DNA from: Polynucleobacter sp. MWH-UH2A
Lineage (GTDB): Bacteria > Pseudomonadota > Gammaproteobacteria > Burkholderiales > Burkholderiaceae
NCBI RefSeq assembly: GCF_018687195.1
Contig: NZ_CP061321.1
Location: 558,001-622,000 of the forward strand
Direction of reading: 5' to 3'
DNA length: 64,000 nucleotides
Shown here: in pieces, positions 8,725 through 17,646 of the stretch
Numbering within the stretch: the first letter of the stretch is position 1
How the letters are laid out: every line of letters starts with the position of its first letter
Notes under the pieces: model-generated
The model's database searches: none
What the model was told of the DNA's origin: nothing
The model's input: the letters and a program-made list of their open reading frames with translations, nothing else
Program-made: the position numbers and the translations under genes

Positions 8725-9048
8725 TTAAACCTGCAGATTGGTTACTTCCTTATAAGCATCAACCAATCGATTGCGTACTGCAATCATGCCTTGTAAAGAA
8801 AGATTGGCTTTTTGTAGCGAGACAATCACATCTTCCAGGGAGGTATCAGAAGCGCCAGTAGAAAACGATTGCGCTTTCGCCTGAGCGCTGTTTTGAGCAA
8901 TATTTACATTCTCAATGGCGTTTTTCAGAACAGCAGAAAAGTCAACGCCATTAGCAGCTTGGTTATCGCTAGCTACAGGCTTACCGCTGGCTGCAGCGGC
9001 TAGAGCCTGCATCCGGGTAATCATGGAATCAACGTTACTTGTACTCAT
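8725..9048 (-). CDS. fliE: flagellar hook-basal body complex protein FliE
   Basis: 107 aa, the usual length. FliE joins the MS ring to the proximal rod in the periplasm. The conserved C-terminal part is visible: TSLEDVIVSLQKANLSLQGMIAVRNRLVDAYKEVTNLQV, here given in segments as VIVSLQKANLSLQGMIAVRN followed by RLVDAYKEV. It is the last gene of a minus-strand run after the kinase and response regulator (34 bp from the regulator), so it may be co-transcribed with them rather than with fliF, which is a modest departure from the common fliEF order. Confidence 0.93.
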   Translation of the reverse strand: MSTSNVDSMITRMQALAAAASGKPVASDNQAANGVDFSAVLKNAIENVNIAQNSAQAKAQSFSTGASDTSLEDVIVSLQKANLSLQGMIAVRNRLVDAYKEVTNLQV

Positions 9049-9082
9049 GGGTGTAATTATCTATCAAAAACAGTCAAATCAC

Positions 9083-10615
9083 TTATTCATTTAAAAAACC
9101 AGCATCTTTATAGGATTTGAGCTTATAGCGCAGGGCTCTTGCTGAAATGCCTAATATCTCTACGGCTTTTGTTCTGTTTCCATTTACTTCGGCCAAAATC
9201 TTGAGAATATGCTCGCGCTCTATGGACTCAATATCCTGGCTTTCACTCTTATTTAATGCAATTTCTGTGCCATTTTTCCCATTTTTGGGGCTCAAATTCG
9301 GGTTTTCTGTTGCCTCAGGGGGAATGGCAGCCTGATCTTGTGAGTGGCTAGGTTGATAGGCTTGGGAGCTGTCTAGCTCAAGGTCTTGTGCGGAGATCTG
9401 GTCTCCATCGGCAAGCAATACTGCGCGCTGAATAATATTTTCTAGCTCTCGTACATTGCCTGGCCAGGAGTATTGTTGCAACAACGCTTTGGCTGGACCG
9501 CTTAAAGTTAAAGAATCTCTCCCGATATTTACGCTGTAGCGCTTGAGAAAGAATTCGGCCAAAGGAATGATGTCCAGAGGGCGCTTACGAAGTTCCGGGA
9601 CATGGATCGGGAAAACATTTAAACGAAAGTACAAATCCTCCCTAAATTTTCCAGCTTTAACTTGATCTTGTAGGTTGAGGTTAGTTGCCGCAATAATGCG
9701 TACATCCGCTTGAATCGAATCTGTTGAGCCAATGCGCTCAACCTTCTTGTCTTGCAAAACTCTAAGCAATTTAGTTTGTAGGGCTGCGGGCATCTCACCA
9801 ATTTCATCTAAAAATAATGTGCCCTTGTTGGCTTGCTCAAATTTGCCTGCTTGTGCTTTAGTTGCGCCAGTAAATGATCCTTTTTCATGACCAAATAAAA
9901 TCGATTCGAGAAGGGTATCCGGAATCGCCGCACAATTAATGGCAATGTAGGGGCCATTTGCTCGCTTCGATGTCTTGTGAATATGGTTTGCCACAACTTC
10001 TTTACCAGCGCCCGATTCGCCTGTGACCAAAACACTAGTATCGGTTGCTGCGACTCTTTCGCAGCGAGAAAAAATGGCCACGGTTTGTGGATCAACAGCG
10101 ATGACGTTGTGGTCGGCAGATCGAATTTCAGAACCGATAACTTCAGTCCTTTTGGTTTCTGTTGTATTGGTATTTGCTGTGCCATCTGAATTGCTGGCGT
10201 CGATTGAATTGTTGGCGGTGCCATCATCAACACCATTAGGTGCGCGATAGCGGGAAATAATTTCAATCAATTGCTGGGGCACAAAAGGTTTGATCAAGAA
10301 GTCACGTGCACCTGCTTTGAGGGCTTCAACAGCAAGCTTGGCATCAGCAAATGCAGTCATGATCACTACTGGTAAGTCTGGACATTCTTTCTGTGCAATC
10401 TTGAGTAGATCAATGCCTGTCATGCCTGGCAGCTTGTAGTCAGTTACCAATACAGTTTTGAGATCAGGGCGGAGTAGTGGCACCACAGTCTCGGCGCGCT
10501 GATGCGTGACAAAGTCAATACCCTTCATGCGAAGTGTTACTGCAATGGCTTCTCTAAGGTCTTCATCATCCTCAACGAGAATGACGGGGAAGCGTTCATT
10601 TAAAAGCTCAGTCAT
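9083..10615 (-). CDS. sigma-54-dependent response regulator, FlrC/FleR-like
   Basis: 510 aa NtrC-type activator. The receiver domain (residues about 8-120) has the acidic pocket VEDDED and phosphoacceptor D59 in LVTDYKLPG. The AAA+ domain has Walker A GESGAGKE, the sigma-54-contact loop as GSFTGA rather than GAFTGA, and Walker [13 protein letters not shown]. The C-terminal Fis-type helix-turn-helix is [21 protein letters not shown]. It should activate sigma-54 promoters, most likely flagellar ones such as the consensus site upstream of flgB. It lies 3 bp after the kinase gene and shares its transcript. Assignment to FlrC/FleR rests on the partner kinase and the flagellar context. Confidence 0.9.
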   Translation of the reverse strand: MTELLNERFPVILVEDDEDLREAIAVTLRMKGIDFVTHQRAETVVPLLRPDLKTVLVTDYKLPGMTGIDLLKIAQKECPDLPVVIMTAFADAKLAVEALKAGARDFLIKPFVPQQLIEIISRYRAPNGVDDGTANNSIDASNSDGTANTNTTETKRTEVIGSEIRSADHNVIAVDPQTVAIFSRCERVAATDTSVLVTGESGAGKEVVANHIHKTSKRANGPYIAINCAAIPDTLLESILFGHEKGSFTGATKAQAGKFEQANKGTLFLDEIGEMPAALQTKLLRVLQDKKVERIGSTDSIQADVRIIAATNLNLQDQVKAGKFREDLYFRLNVFPIHVPELRKRPLDIIPLAEFFLKRYSVNIGRDSLTLSGPAKALLQQYSWPGNVRELENIIQRAVLLADGDQISAQDLELDSSQAYQPSHSQDQAAIPPEATENPNLSPKNGKNGTEIALNKSESQDIESIEREHILKILAEVNGNRTKAVEILGISARALRYKLKSYKDAGFLNE

Positions 10616-10618
10616 AAT

Positions 10619-11773
10619 TTATTCAGCTGTAATTGGTAGGGTAATTTTAAAAATGGCGCCATGAGAAGAGTTCTCGACGCTGATCGATCCACGGTGCGCC
10701 TCGATCGTATTTTTGGCAATCGATAAACCAAGACCAGTGCCGTTCGCACTAGTTGTAGAAAAAGGCTCAAATAAAGAGTCAATAATGGTTGATGCAATAC
10801 CGGGGCCCTGATCTTCGATTGTGATCATCAATTTTTTTGTATCAACTCGTGCCTGTAATGTCACTTTGTCTTTTGGTTTGGAGACGCTTAATGCATTTTC
10901 TAGAATGGCCACTAAAGCATTGGGTATCGATTTAGGCTCAACCAATAGCATGTTTGATGCGGGAATATTGCTTTGCACGATTAATTCAACATCATTGCTT
11001 TCAAATAAAGCTTGAATACTGGCTTGTGCCTCATCAATAATTTGTTGTGCTTTGACCAGAATGGTTTTAGTGGGGCGATTCGAGATAAAGCGCAGCATGT
11101 CTTGCGAGAGTTTTTCAAGATCGAGCAATTGCTTGCGAAGACGATTGGCAAATTCTTTGGACATATCTGGCGTAAGGCTGTCATCGCATAGGTGAGACGA
11201 GTACAGTAGGGCCGTTGCTAAAGGCGTACGAAATTGATGCGCAATACCTGCCGCCATTTTTCCCATGGCTGTAAGACGATTTTCTCTTTGGGTTTCTTGA
11301 TGTAAAGCAATATTTGCGGTGATATCTTGAATTTGAATAAAGCTGCGGCTACCTTCATCAATGCGAATCACTTGCACCGTTTTTTGGGGTTTCGAGTTGG
11401 CTGAATCCTGGGTGCTGATTAGGTATTCCCCGGGAGCAATCGATGCTTGCCAGTCTCTCGGTATTTCAAAGGACTGACCTGCGCTAAGGCCGGGCAAGAA
11501 GTGCAGTACTGCTGGGTTGTGCAATAGGACAATATTGTTTTCGAGCAGGATTACGCCAGCGGGGATGGCATTCATCAGAATGCCTAGGCGCTGATTGGAC
11601 TTTTGTAGCTCATCGCTCAGCTGATCAATCTTGCCCTGCAAGGCGATTTGTTGAGTCTCTAGTTTTTGGGATTCAGCATAGAAAATTGCAAATGCCTCTT
11701 CCAGGCCCTTTGCATCTAGGCTAGGGCTTGAGCTTTGCGAGCTTGAGGGTATGGTGGTTTCAGGCTTGGTCAA
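10619..11773 (-). CDS. sensor histidine kinase, FlrB/FleS-like
   Basis: 384 aa, no membrane segment, so a cytoplasmic kinase. It has an N-terminal coiled coil (about 25-65), a PAS-like region (about 65-155), the H-box GIAHQFRTPLATALLYSSHL with His179, and an ATPase domain with N-box ILENALSVS and G-boxes DQGPGIAS and GTGLGLSIAK. The AHQ[LIF]RTPLA..LLY form of the H-box is characteristic of flagellar FleS/FlrB kinases. It presumably phosphorylates the regulator encoded 3 bp downstream. The start appears to be TTG at 11773, with no obvious ribosome site; the next Met is at residue 67, inside the PAS-like region. Confidence 0.88.
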   Translation of the reverse strand: MTKPETTIPSSSQSSSPSLDAKGLEEAFAIFYAESQKLETQQIALQGKIDQLSDELQKSNQRLGILMNAIPAGVILLENNIVLLHNPAVLHFLPGLSAGQSFEIPRDWQASIAPGEYLISTQDSANSKPQKTVQVIRIDEGSRSFIQIQDITANIALHQETQRENRLTAMGKMAAGIAHQFRTPLATALLYSSHLCDDSLTPDMSKEFANRLRKQLLDLEKLSQDMLRFISNRPTKTILVKAQQIIDEAQASIQALFESNDVELIVQSNIPASNMLLVEPKSIPNALVAILENALSVSKPKDKVTLQARVDTKKLMITIEDQGPGIASTIIDSLFEPFSTTSANGTGLGLSIAKNTIEAHRGSISVENSSHGAIFKITLPITAE

Positions 11774-11803
11774 TGAGTGAGGGGTGTTTTATGCTTGACT
11801 AGG

Positions 11804-11820
11804 GGGTGGCAAATTTTGCC
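11804..11820 (-). promoter_or_regulatory. GGCAAAATTTGCC near-palindrome, kinase/fliF intergenic copy
   Basis: On the minus strand this reads GGCAAAATTTGCCACCC, identical over 17 bp to 25701-25717 upstream of flgB. The inner 13 bp are an inverted repeat (GGCAAA/TTTGCC around one base). It lies 31 bp upstream of the kinase start and about 119 bp upstream of the fliF start. Candidate operator or enhancer site for a flagellar regulator; function is inferred. Confidence 0.45.
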
Positions 11821-11889
11821 TCTTTTTTCATAATATGGGCATAGGATATCAATATTTAGAGAAAATAGGCAAAAAGGTTCTATATTTAG

Positions 11890-11898
11890 TGCTATTAT
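11890..11898 (+). promoter_or_regulatory. possible extended -10 promoter for fliF
   Basis: TGCTATTAT matches an extended -10 element (TGnTATAAT with one mismatch), 40 bp upstream of the fliF start. No convincing -35 hexamer lies 17 bp upstream, and no GG-N10-GC sigma-54 spacing was found in this 165-bp intergenic region. Confidence 0.35.
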
Positions 11899-11938
11899 CT
11901 TTTTTAGAATTTTTGCCTGATTTGACGGAAATGAGCGA

Positions 11939-13888
11939 TTGAGCGAAGAAGCACAGCCCGGAATACAGGAAAGCGAAAAGGATGCGGCAGTAGTCAATAT
12001 TGGCTCTAAGCCTGCAGCCTCTGCTGTTCCAGCATCAGCCCCACGTGCGGGCAAGGTAAAACTCCCCTCAAAATTAGGTGAACTCCAAATGCGCTTTGAA
12101 GCGCTGGGAATGCAGCAGCGCCTGATTGTTACAGCCGCTTTATTTTTATTTATTTCTGCCCTTGTTTTTGTGACGGTTTCAGGCCGTAGCAAGGATGACT
12201 ATCGCGTGCTCTTTTCCAGTGTCAATGAGCGTGATGGGGCAGCTATCGTCGCGGCTCTGCAACAGATGAACGTGCCATACAAGTTCACCGAAGGGGGCGC
12301 AGCGATTTTGGTGCCTGAATCATCGGTTTACGAGACCCGCTTACGTTTGGCCGGACAGGGCTTGCCCAAAGCGGGTAACGTGGGTTTTGAGTTGCTCGAA
12401 AACCAGAAGATGGGTACCAGCCAGTTTGTGGAACAGGTCAATTACCAACGTGGTCTTGAAGGCGAGTTGGCGCGTAGCATTAGCTCTTTAGCGCAGGTGA
12501 AATCTGCACGAGTCATGTTGGCCATTCCCAAGCAAACCGCATTCATGCGTGAGCAAGAAAAGCCAACTGCGTCAGTGGTTGTCACAATGCACCCAGGCCG
12601 CTTCTTGGATTCTCAGCAGGTTGCTGCGATTACTAACCTTGTTGGATCTTCTGTTCCCAACTTAGGCCCCGCTAATGTCACTATTGTGGATGCTGAAGGA
12701 AGTCTGCTTGCTCCTAATGCCCAGCGCTTGATGGGTTTGGACAGCAATCAGCTCAAGTATGTTGCAGAGCTTGAGGGCGCACTCTCTAAACGTGTTCAGG
12801 CAATTTTGGAGCCGGTGACCGGCAAAGAAAATGTGCGCGCCCAAGTTACTGTAGACATGGATTTTGGCGAGCTTGAGCGTACTGAAGAAACCTTTGGTCG
12901 TAATTCCCCGCCCAATCAATCATCGATTCGTAGCCAACAATCGAATGAGGCTGCAACACCAGGCTCATCGGCATCCGGCGTTCCAGGCGCTTTAACAAAT
13001 CAGCCGCCAGGCGGTGGTCAGGCGCCGATTAATGCTGCAGGTGGTGCTGCTGCAAACGCGGGTCCACAAAATCTCAATGCACCGCCATCTAGTTCAAGTT
13101 CAACAGCAAGCAATATAAAAAAAGATCTAACGGTTAACTATGAGTTAGACCGGGCGATTGAACGCATCAAGTCTGAAAAAGGCAAAGTAAGAAGAGTTTC
13201 TGCTGCTGTAGTGGTGAATTACAAGCAGCCTACTGGTGTTGATAAAGATGGTAAGCCTTTAAAGCCTGTACCATTTAGCGCCAAAGAGCTAGATCAAATT
13301 AATAATCTGGCTCGTGATGCCGTGGGTTACACAGAGAAGCGTGGCGATAGCGTGAGTGTTGCTAATATTCCATTCAAGTTAGAAGTGCCTGAAGAGCCAG
13401 CATTCTACAAGCAACCTGGGGTGATTGAGCTCAGTAAAGAATTCTTCAAATTTGCCATCATCTTAGGATCGCTTGGCATTATGTTCTTCGGTGTAGTGAA
13501 GCCATTGCTCTTTCCGAAGAAAATCGACGATGCTTTGGAAGAGCAGCGTATTGAAGAGGAGTTCGATGAGAAGATCAAGGCTGAGATGGCGCAGATGGAT
13601 CCAAAACTACGCGAGAAGCGGCGTATGGAAATGGAGCTATTGAAAGAGCGTCAGCGTATTGCTGAAGAAGAAGAGCGTCAGCGTATCGAAGAAGAGAAAA
13701 AGAGAATGGATGAAGAGCGTCTTCGCCTCGAAGAAGAGAAAAAGAATGAGTACGATTCGCTTCTCAAATATGCAACAGATTTTGTCGCTGAAAATCCAAA
13801 AGTTGTATCTGGCATCTTTAAGGAGTGGTTGGCTGCAGATGCTGAGAAAACGAATACCGCAAATGCTGCAGCTGCAGCTGCAGGTTGA
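11939..13888 (+). CDS. fliF: flagellar MS-ring protein FliF
   Basis: 649 aa inner-membrane protein forming the MS ring and the base of the basal body. It has an N-terminal cytoplasmic tail rich in Ala/Pro, TM1 at about 61-82, the periplasmic YscJ-like domains (QGLPKAGNVGFELLE, FVEQVNYQRGLEGELARSI, SARVMLAIPKQTAFMRE), a Ser/Gly/Pro/Asn-rich insert at about 320-390, TM2 at about 501-525, and a long Glu/Arg-rich cytoplasmic helix before the FliG-binding C-terminus. The start is a TTG at 11939, 2 bp before the end of a 3-codon ATG-initiated mini-ORF (11931-11942). It heads the fliF-R operon. Confidence 0.96.
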   Translation: MSEEAQPGIQESEKDAAVVNIGSKPAASAVPASAPRAGKVKLPSKLGELQMRFEALGMQQRLIVTAALFLFISALVFVTVSGRSKDDYRVLFSSVNERDGAAIVAALQQMNVPYKFTEGGAAILVPESSVYETRLRLAGQGLPKAGNVGFELLENQKMGTSQFVEQVNYQRGLEGELARSISSLAQVKSARVMLAIPKQTAFMREQEKPTASVVVTMHPGRFLDSQQVAAITNLVGSSVPNLGPANVTIVDAEGSLLAPNAQRLMGLDSNQLKYVAELEGALSKRVQAILEPVTGKENVRAQVTVDMDFGELERTEETFGRNSPPNQSSIRSQQSNEAATPGSSASGVPGALTNQPPGGGQAPINAAGGAAANAGPQNLNAPPSSSSSTASNIKKDLTVNYELDRAIERIKSEKGKVRRVSAAVVVNYKQPTGVDKDGKPLKPVPFSAKELDQINNLARDAVGYTEKRGDSVSVANIPFKLEVPEEPAFYKQPGVIELSKEFFKFAIILGSLGIMFFGVVKPLLFPKKIDDALEEQRIEEEFDEKIKAEMAQMDPKLREKRRMEMELLKERQRIAEEEERQRIEEEKKRMDEERLRLEEEKKNEYDSLLKYATDFVAENPKVVSGIFKEWLAADAEKTNTANAAAAAAG

Positions 13889-13905
13889 GATAGAGAGTAG
13901 ATACT

Positions 13906-15003
13906 ATGGCTGATGAAGAAGTCGCGGCGCCGAAGAGTCTCTCGATAGCAGAGGCACTTAAAGAAGGCGTTAAGGGTGCGACCCAAACGGGAGCTTTAAC
14001 CTTTGAAGAGCTTGATGGAGCCTCACGTGCTGCAGTGATTCTGCTTGCTGTTGGCGCTGAATCAGCTGCAAACGTTTTGCGTACTATGACTCCCTTTGAG
14101 GTGCAAAGACTGTCAGGGAAGATGGCGGTGGTGCGCTCTCTCAGTCGCGATTTAGTATTGCAAGTATTGCGACAGTTCAAAGATGTCACGGAGAATAATT
14201 CTCAAGTGGCGTTTGATACCGATGACTTCATGCAGAACATGCTGACTAAAGCGATGGGTGCAGAAGGTGCGTCTGATCTGCTTGGTCGTCTAGAGTCAAC
14301 GCTAGATATGTCCGGTATCGAGACGCTCAAGCGGATGGAGCCTGACGTACTCTATGAGATGATCAAAGGTGAGCATCCACAGATTGTTGCAACCGTGATG
14401 GTGTTCTTGGAGCCTAGTCAAGCAGCCTCTGTTTTGAAGCTCTTCCCTGATGATTTACGTAACGAACTGATTTTGCGTATCGCCTTGTTAGAAAAAGTCC
14501 AACCTGCCGCTCTGAAGGAATTGAACGAAGTCATGTCGCGTTCTGCTGGTCCAGACGCGGACTTCCGCAGAAGCACTGTTGGCGGCGTAGTGCCTACTGC
14601 CGAAATTCTTAATATGCTTTCCGGTGGTCTTGATAAGCAGGCTCTCAAAACGATTCACGACTTCAATGCTGAATTGGCTGATGCCATTCAGGAGAAGATG
14701 TTTGTGTTCGAAGATTTCAACGATATCGAAGACCGTTCTTTGCAAACTTTGCTTTTGGAAGTTCCGCAAGAAACTTTGGTTATGGCGCTCAAGGGCGCAA
14801 GTCCAAAGTTGCGCGAGAAGTTATTCAAGAATATGGCCAAGCGCGCTGCCGATGGTGTACGCGAAGATCTAGAAACACGCCCACCAGTCAAGGTACAAGA
14901 AGTCGAAGAGATGCAAAAAGAAGTTATTCGCATTGCTCGTAACTTAGCAGAAGAAGGTCGCATGATTATGGAAAGGGGCAAGTCAGCTGATGCCTTCCTC
15001 TGA
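13906..15003 (+). CDS. fliG: flagellar motor switch protein FliG
   Basis: 365 aa C-ring protein that couples the switch to the MotA stator. It has the FliF-binding N-terminal domain (GASRAAVILLAVGAE), the EHPQ motif at about residues 155-158 in IKGEHPQIVATVM, and the charged C-terminal torque helix region with DFNDIEDRSLQTLLLEVPQ and MALKGASPKLREKLF. The C-terminal charged residues that interact with MotA appear to be present. Starts 17 bp after fliF and overlaps fliH by 14 bp. The N-terminal extension of about 30 residues before the conserved domain is longer than in enteric FliG. Confidence 0.97.
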   Translation: MADEEVAAPKSLSIAEALKEGVKGATQTGALTFEELDGASRAAVILLAVGAESAANVLRTMTPFEVQRLSGKMAVVRSLSRDLVLQVLRQFKDVTENNSQVAFDTDDFMQNMLTKAMGAEGASDLLGRLESTLDMSGIETLKRMEPDVLYEMIKGEHPQIVATVMVFLEPSQAASVLKLFPDDLRNELILRIALLEKVQPAALKELNEVMSRSAGPDADFRRSTVGGVVPTAEILNMLSGGLDKQALKTIHDFNAELADAIQEKMFVFEDFNDIEDRSLQTLLLEVPQETLVMALKGASPKLREKLFKNMAKRAADGVREDLETRPPVKVQEVEEMQKEVIRIARNLAEEGRMIMERGKSADAFL

Positions 15004-15772
15004 TGAGGACTCTTTGCTGACGAGGTGGGAGCCGCCCTCCTTTGACCCTCCTAAGCCCCCCAAGCCTCCTAAGGTTCCGCCTGTGCTTTACCCTACGGTT
15101 GAAGAGGTGGAGGCTATTCGCGACAACGCCTATAAAGAAGCTTATGAATTAGGTAATAGCCAAGGCTTTGTTGAAGGTCGTGATGCGGGATATAAAGAAG
15201 GCAAAGAATCTGGCTACCGCGAAGGGTATGAACGAGGTTACGCCGATGCGGATCAAGAAACAAAACATCTGCAAGATGCACTTGGAAAGTTGTTAGAGGC
15301 ATTGAGGGGAATGCCTGAAGCGATTGCACAACCCCTGATCGAGTTTACCTACGAAACCGCATCGCGCTTAACAGCGAATGTCTCTATGGAGCGAGCGCCA
15401 TTTGTTGCAGCGGTTCAAGAAGCGCTCATGCGCTTGCCTCGTCCAGGCGAAAATCTTTATCTGCGTTTAAATGCAGAAGAGGTAGAGACCTGGAAAAAAA
15501 TTGTGGATGATCCAGGTCTGCCATTTAACTGCACCATATTAGTTGATGCAGATGTTAATCCAGGTCACGCTTACGTTGAAGTGAGCGGGGCTCGCATTGA
15601 TGTGGGTGAGCAAGCGCGGATTGCATTAGTCAGAGCTGCGCTTGGATTAGACCGAGATGCCAATGAGCAAGATTCAAGTGAGCAAGAAAATACAACATCT
15701 CTTGGTTATCAAGAAATTGAAGACGTCCATCCAGATAATTCTGCTGCAGATGACGAGGTAAAACCAGAGTGA
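14990..15772 (+). CDS. fliH: flagellar assembly protein FliH
   Basis: 260 aa cytoplasmic regulator of the export ATPase FliI. It has a proline-rich N-terminus (PPSFDPPKPPKPPKVPP), then a glycine-spaced helix with repeated GxxxG-type steps (GFVEGRDAGYKEGKESGYRE) typical of FliH, and the C-terminal peripheral-stalk-like domain (MRLPRPGENLYLRLNAEEVE). Overlaps both fliG (14 bp) and fliI (4 bp), consistent with translational coupling. The acidic C-terminal tail of about 40 residues is not part of the family core. Confidence 0.93.
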   Translation: MPSSDEDSLLTRWEPPSFDPPKPPKPPKVPPVLYPTVEEVEAIRDNAYKEAYELGNSQGFVEGRDAGYKEGKESGYREGYERGYADADQETKHLQDALGKLLEALRGMPEAIAQPLIEFTYETASRLTANVSMERAPFVAAVQEALMRLPRPGENLYLRLNAEEVETWKKIVDDPGLPFNCTILVDADVNPGHAYVEVSGARIDVGEQARIALVRAALGLDRDANEQDSSEQENTTSLGYQEIEDVHPDNSAADDEVKPE

Positions 15773-17157
15773 GTCATTTGCAACCGGCTGAACTGGCAAA
15801 TCAGTTAGAGATGCGTAAGCAGCACTTACTTGAAACGCCGCTATCGATTCGTGAAGGTAAATTAAAGCGCGTCTCGGGCATCGTGCTTGAGGTGGAAGGT
15901 TTACCGATGAGTATTGGTGCGGGCGCCACGATACTATCGGAGTTGGGTGGTAAAACTTATGATGCTGAGTGCATCGGCTTTAATGGCGCAATTACTTATC
16001 TGATGCCGATCGATGCGATGGAGGGAATTTCTCCAGGCGCGCTCGTTTACCCAACCAATACCCCGTTTAACTCAGGAAGTGGCTATACCTCAAATAGTAT
16101 TGGTGACCCACTGCCTATTGGTGAGGATTTATTGGGAAGGGTTGTTGATGGCCTGGGACGTCCGATTGATGGCAAAGGTTATGGCGAGAAACAACTTACG
16201 CCATTTATTCAAAGGACATTAAATCCGCTTGATAGAACTCCGATTCATGAGCCTCTAGATGTTGGGATTCAAGCAGTCAATGGTTTGTTGACGGTTGGTC
16301 GTGGTCAACGTGTAGGAATATTTGCCGGCTCAGGCGTTGGTAAAAGTGTTTTGTTAGGAATGCTGGCGCGTAATTGTGTTGCTGATGTGATTGTGATTGG
16401 ACTTGTTGGCGAGCGCGGTCGAGAAGTGAGAGAATTTTGCGAGGATACTTTGGGTCCTGAGTCTTTTAAACGCTCCGTTGTAGTCGCAGCTCCAGCAGAT
16501 GCTTCACCGCTTGCTAGATCCAAGGGTGCATCGTATGCAACCGATGTCGCAATTTGGTTTCGGGATCAAGGTAAGCATGTGGTGTTGATTGTGGATTCAT
16601 TAACGCGCTATGCCATGTCTTTGCGAGAAATTGGTCTGAGCTTAGGCGAGGCACCAGTTGCACGCGGCTATCCGCCAAGTGTATTTGCCAGAATGCCTGA
16701 GTTAGTAGAGCGTGTTGGTAACGGTGCGAACCCCGATGGATCAATCACCGCCTTTTATACCGTTCTTTTAGAGGGAGATGACACGAATGATCCGGTGGCA
16801 GATACAGCTCGTGGAATTTTGGATGGCCACTTTTTCCTCTCCAGAGAGCTGGCTGATAGCGGTCACTACCCAGCGATTGATGTAGAAAAGTCCATTTCCC
16901 GTGTTATGCCCAAGGTGGTTTCAAAAGAACATTTATTGTCGGCGCGCCGCTTAAAGCAGTTATATAGTCGCTATATGCGAGGTAGGGATTTGGTTTCTAT
17001 GGGTGCATACATTGCTGGGACGGACCCAGACTTAGATGCTGCGCTCGCTGCTTGGCCAAAAATTCAGGCTTTTTTACAGCAAGAAGCTGAAGTGACGATT
17101 CCGATTGATCAGACCGAGAGGCTGTTGTTTGAGATCGCCCCACCCACAGCCCAATAA
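15769..17157 (+). CDS. fliI: flagellum-specific ATPase FliI
   Basis: 462 aa type III export ATPase related to F1 beta subunits. It has Walker A GSGVGKSV (about 187-194), the RGREVREFCED block, Walker B LIVDSLTRYAMS (about 272), and EAPVARGYPPSVFARMPELV, all diagnostic for FliI/YscN. It energises unfolding and delivery of flagellar substrates at the export gate. Start is GTG at 15769, overlapping the fliH stop by 4 bp. Full length, no anomalies seen. Confidence 0.98.
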   Translation: MSHLQPAELANQLEMRKQHLLETPLSIREGKLKRVSGIVLEVEGLPMSIGAGATILSELGGKTYDAECIGFNGAITYLMPIDAMEGISPGALVYPTNTPFNSGSGYTSNSIGDPLPIGEDLLGRVVDGLGRPIDGKGYGEKQLTPFIQRTLNPLDRTPIHEPLDVGIQAVNGLLTVGRGQRVGIFAGSGVGKSVLLGMLARNCVADVIVIGLVGERGREVREFCEDTLGPESFKRSVVVAAPADASPLARSKGASYATDVAIWFRDQGKHVVLIVDSLTRYAMSLREIGLSLGEAPVARGYPPSVFARMPELVERVGNGANPDGSITAFYTVLLEGDDTNDPVADTARGILDGHFFLSRELADSGHYPAIDVEKSISRVMPKVVSKEHLLSARRLKQLYSRYMRGRDLVSMGAYIAGTDPDLDAALAAWPKIQAFLQQEAEVTIPIDQTERLLFEIAPPTAQ

Positions 17158-17173
17158 TTTGATTTCTCAATAA

Positions 17174-17620
17174 ATGTCTGCCATCGAGCTTCTACTCCGT
17201 CTAGCCAAAATTCGCGAGGATCAAGCCATGGCTAGGGCCAAAAGGGCGGCCGGCCAGGTAAACCAAACAAAAGCCTTTAAAAATCAAGTGCTTGAGTATG
17301 CAAAAGAATATGAGGTTCAAATGTTGGCTGCTTCGAATAAGAGCGTGCCCATCTCCTTTATTCAAGATGCCAATGCCTTTAGGGAGAAGCTGATTCAAAG
17401 CTCTGTTGAGATGGATGGGCAGATTCAGGGGCTTTCTAGAGCCTCTGAAGAGACCCTCATGACCGCTACCCAGGCCAGAATGCGGACCCGGGGCTTAACT
17501 AAATTAGTTGAAAAAAAACGCCATGAGGCCAGACAGAAGAAGGCTAAGGCGGAGATGAATCAGTTTGAAGATAACTACGCCGCAAGACTGAATGTGAATT
17601 CTGGCACGAAAGATGCATAG
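17174..17620 (+). CDS. fliJ: flagellar export protein FliJ
   Basis: 148 aa, almost entirely predicted coiled coil, Lys/Arg/Gln-rich, the expected size and position of FliJ, which links the FliI ring to FlhA and escorts chaperones. Sequence conservation in this family is weak; the call rests on length, helical character and its place between fliI and fliK. The N-terminus (LLLRLAKIREDQAMARAKRA) fits the FliJ start. Confidence 0.88.
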   Translation: MSAIELLLRLAKIREDQAMARAKRAAGQVNQTKAFKNQVLEYAKEYEVQMLAASNKSVPISFIQDANAFREKLIQSSVEMDGQIQGLSRASEETLMTATQARMRTRGLTKLVEKKRHEARQKKAKAEMNQFEDNYAARLNVNSGTKDA

Positions 17621-17646
17621 TAAGAAGTGTTCCTTTTGGAGAGGCT

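Noticed and set aside
11774..11938. sigma-54 promoter for fliF or the kinase operon
   Set aside because: GG and GC pairs occur, but none with the required 10-base spacing on either strand.
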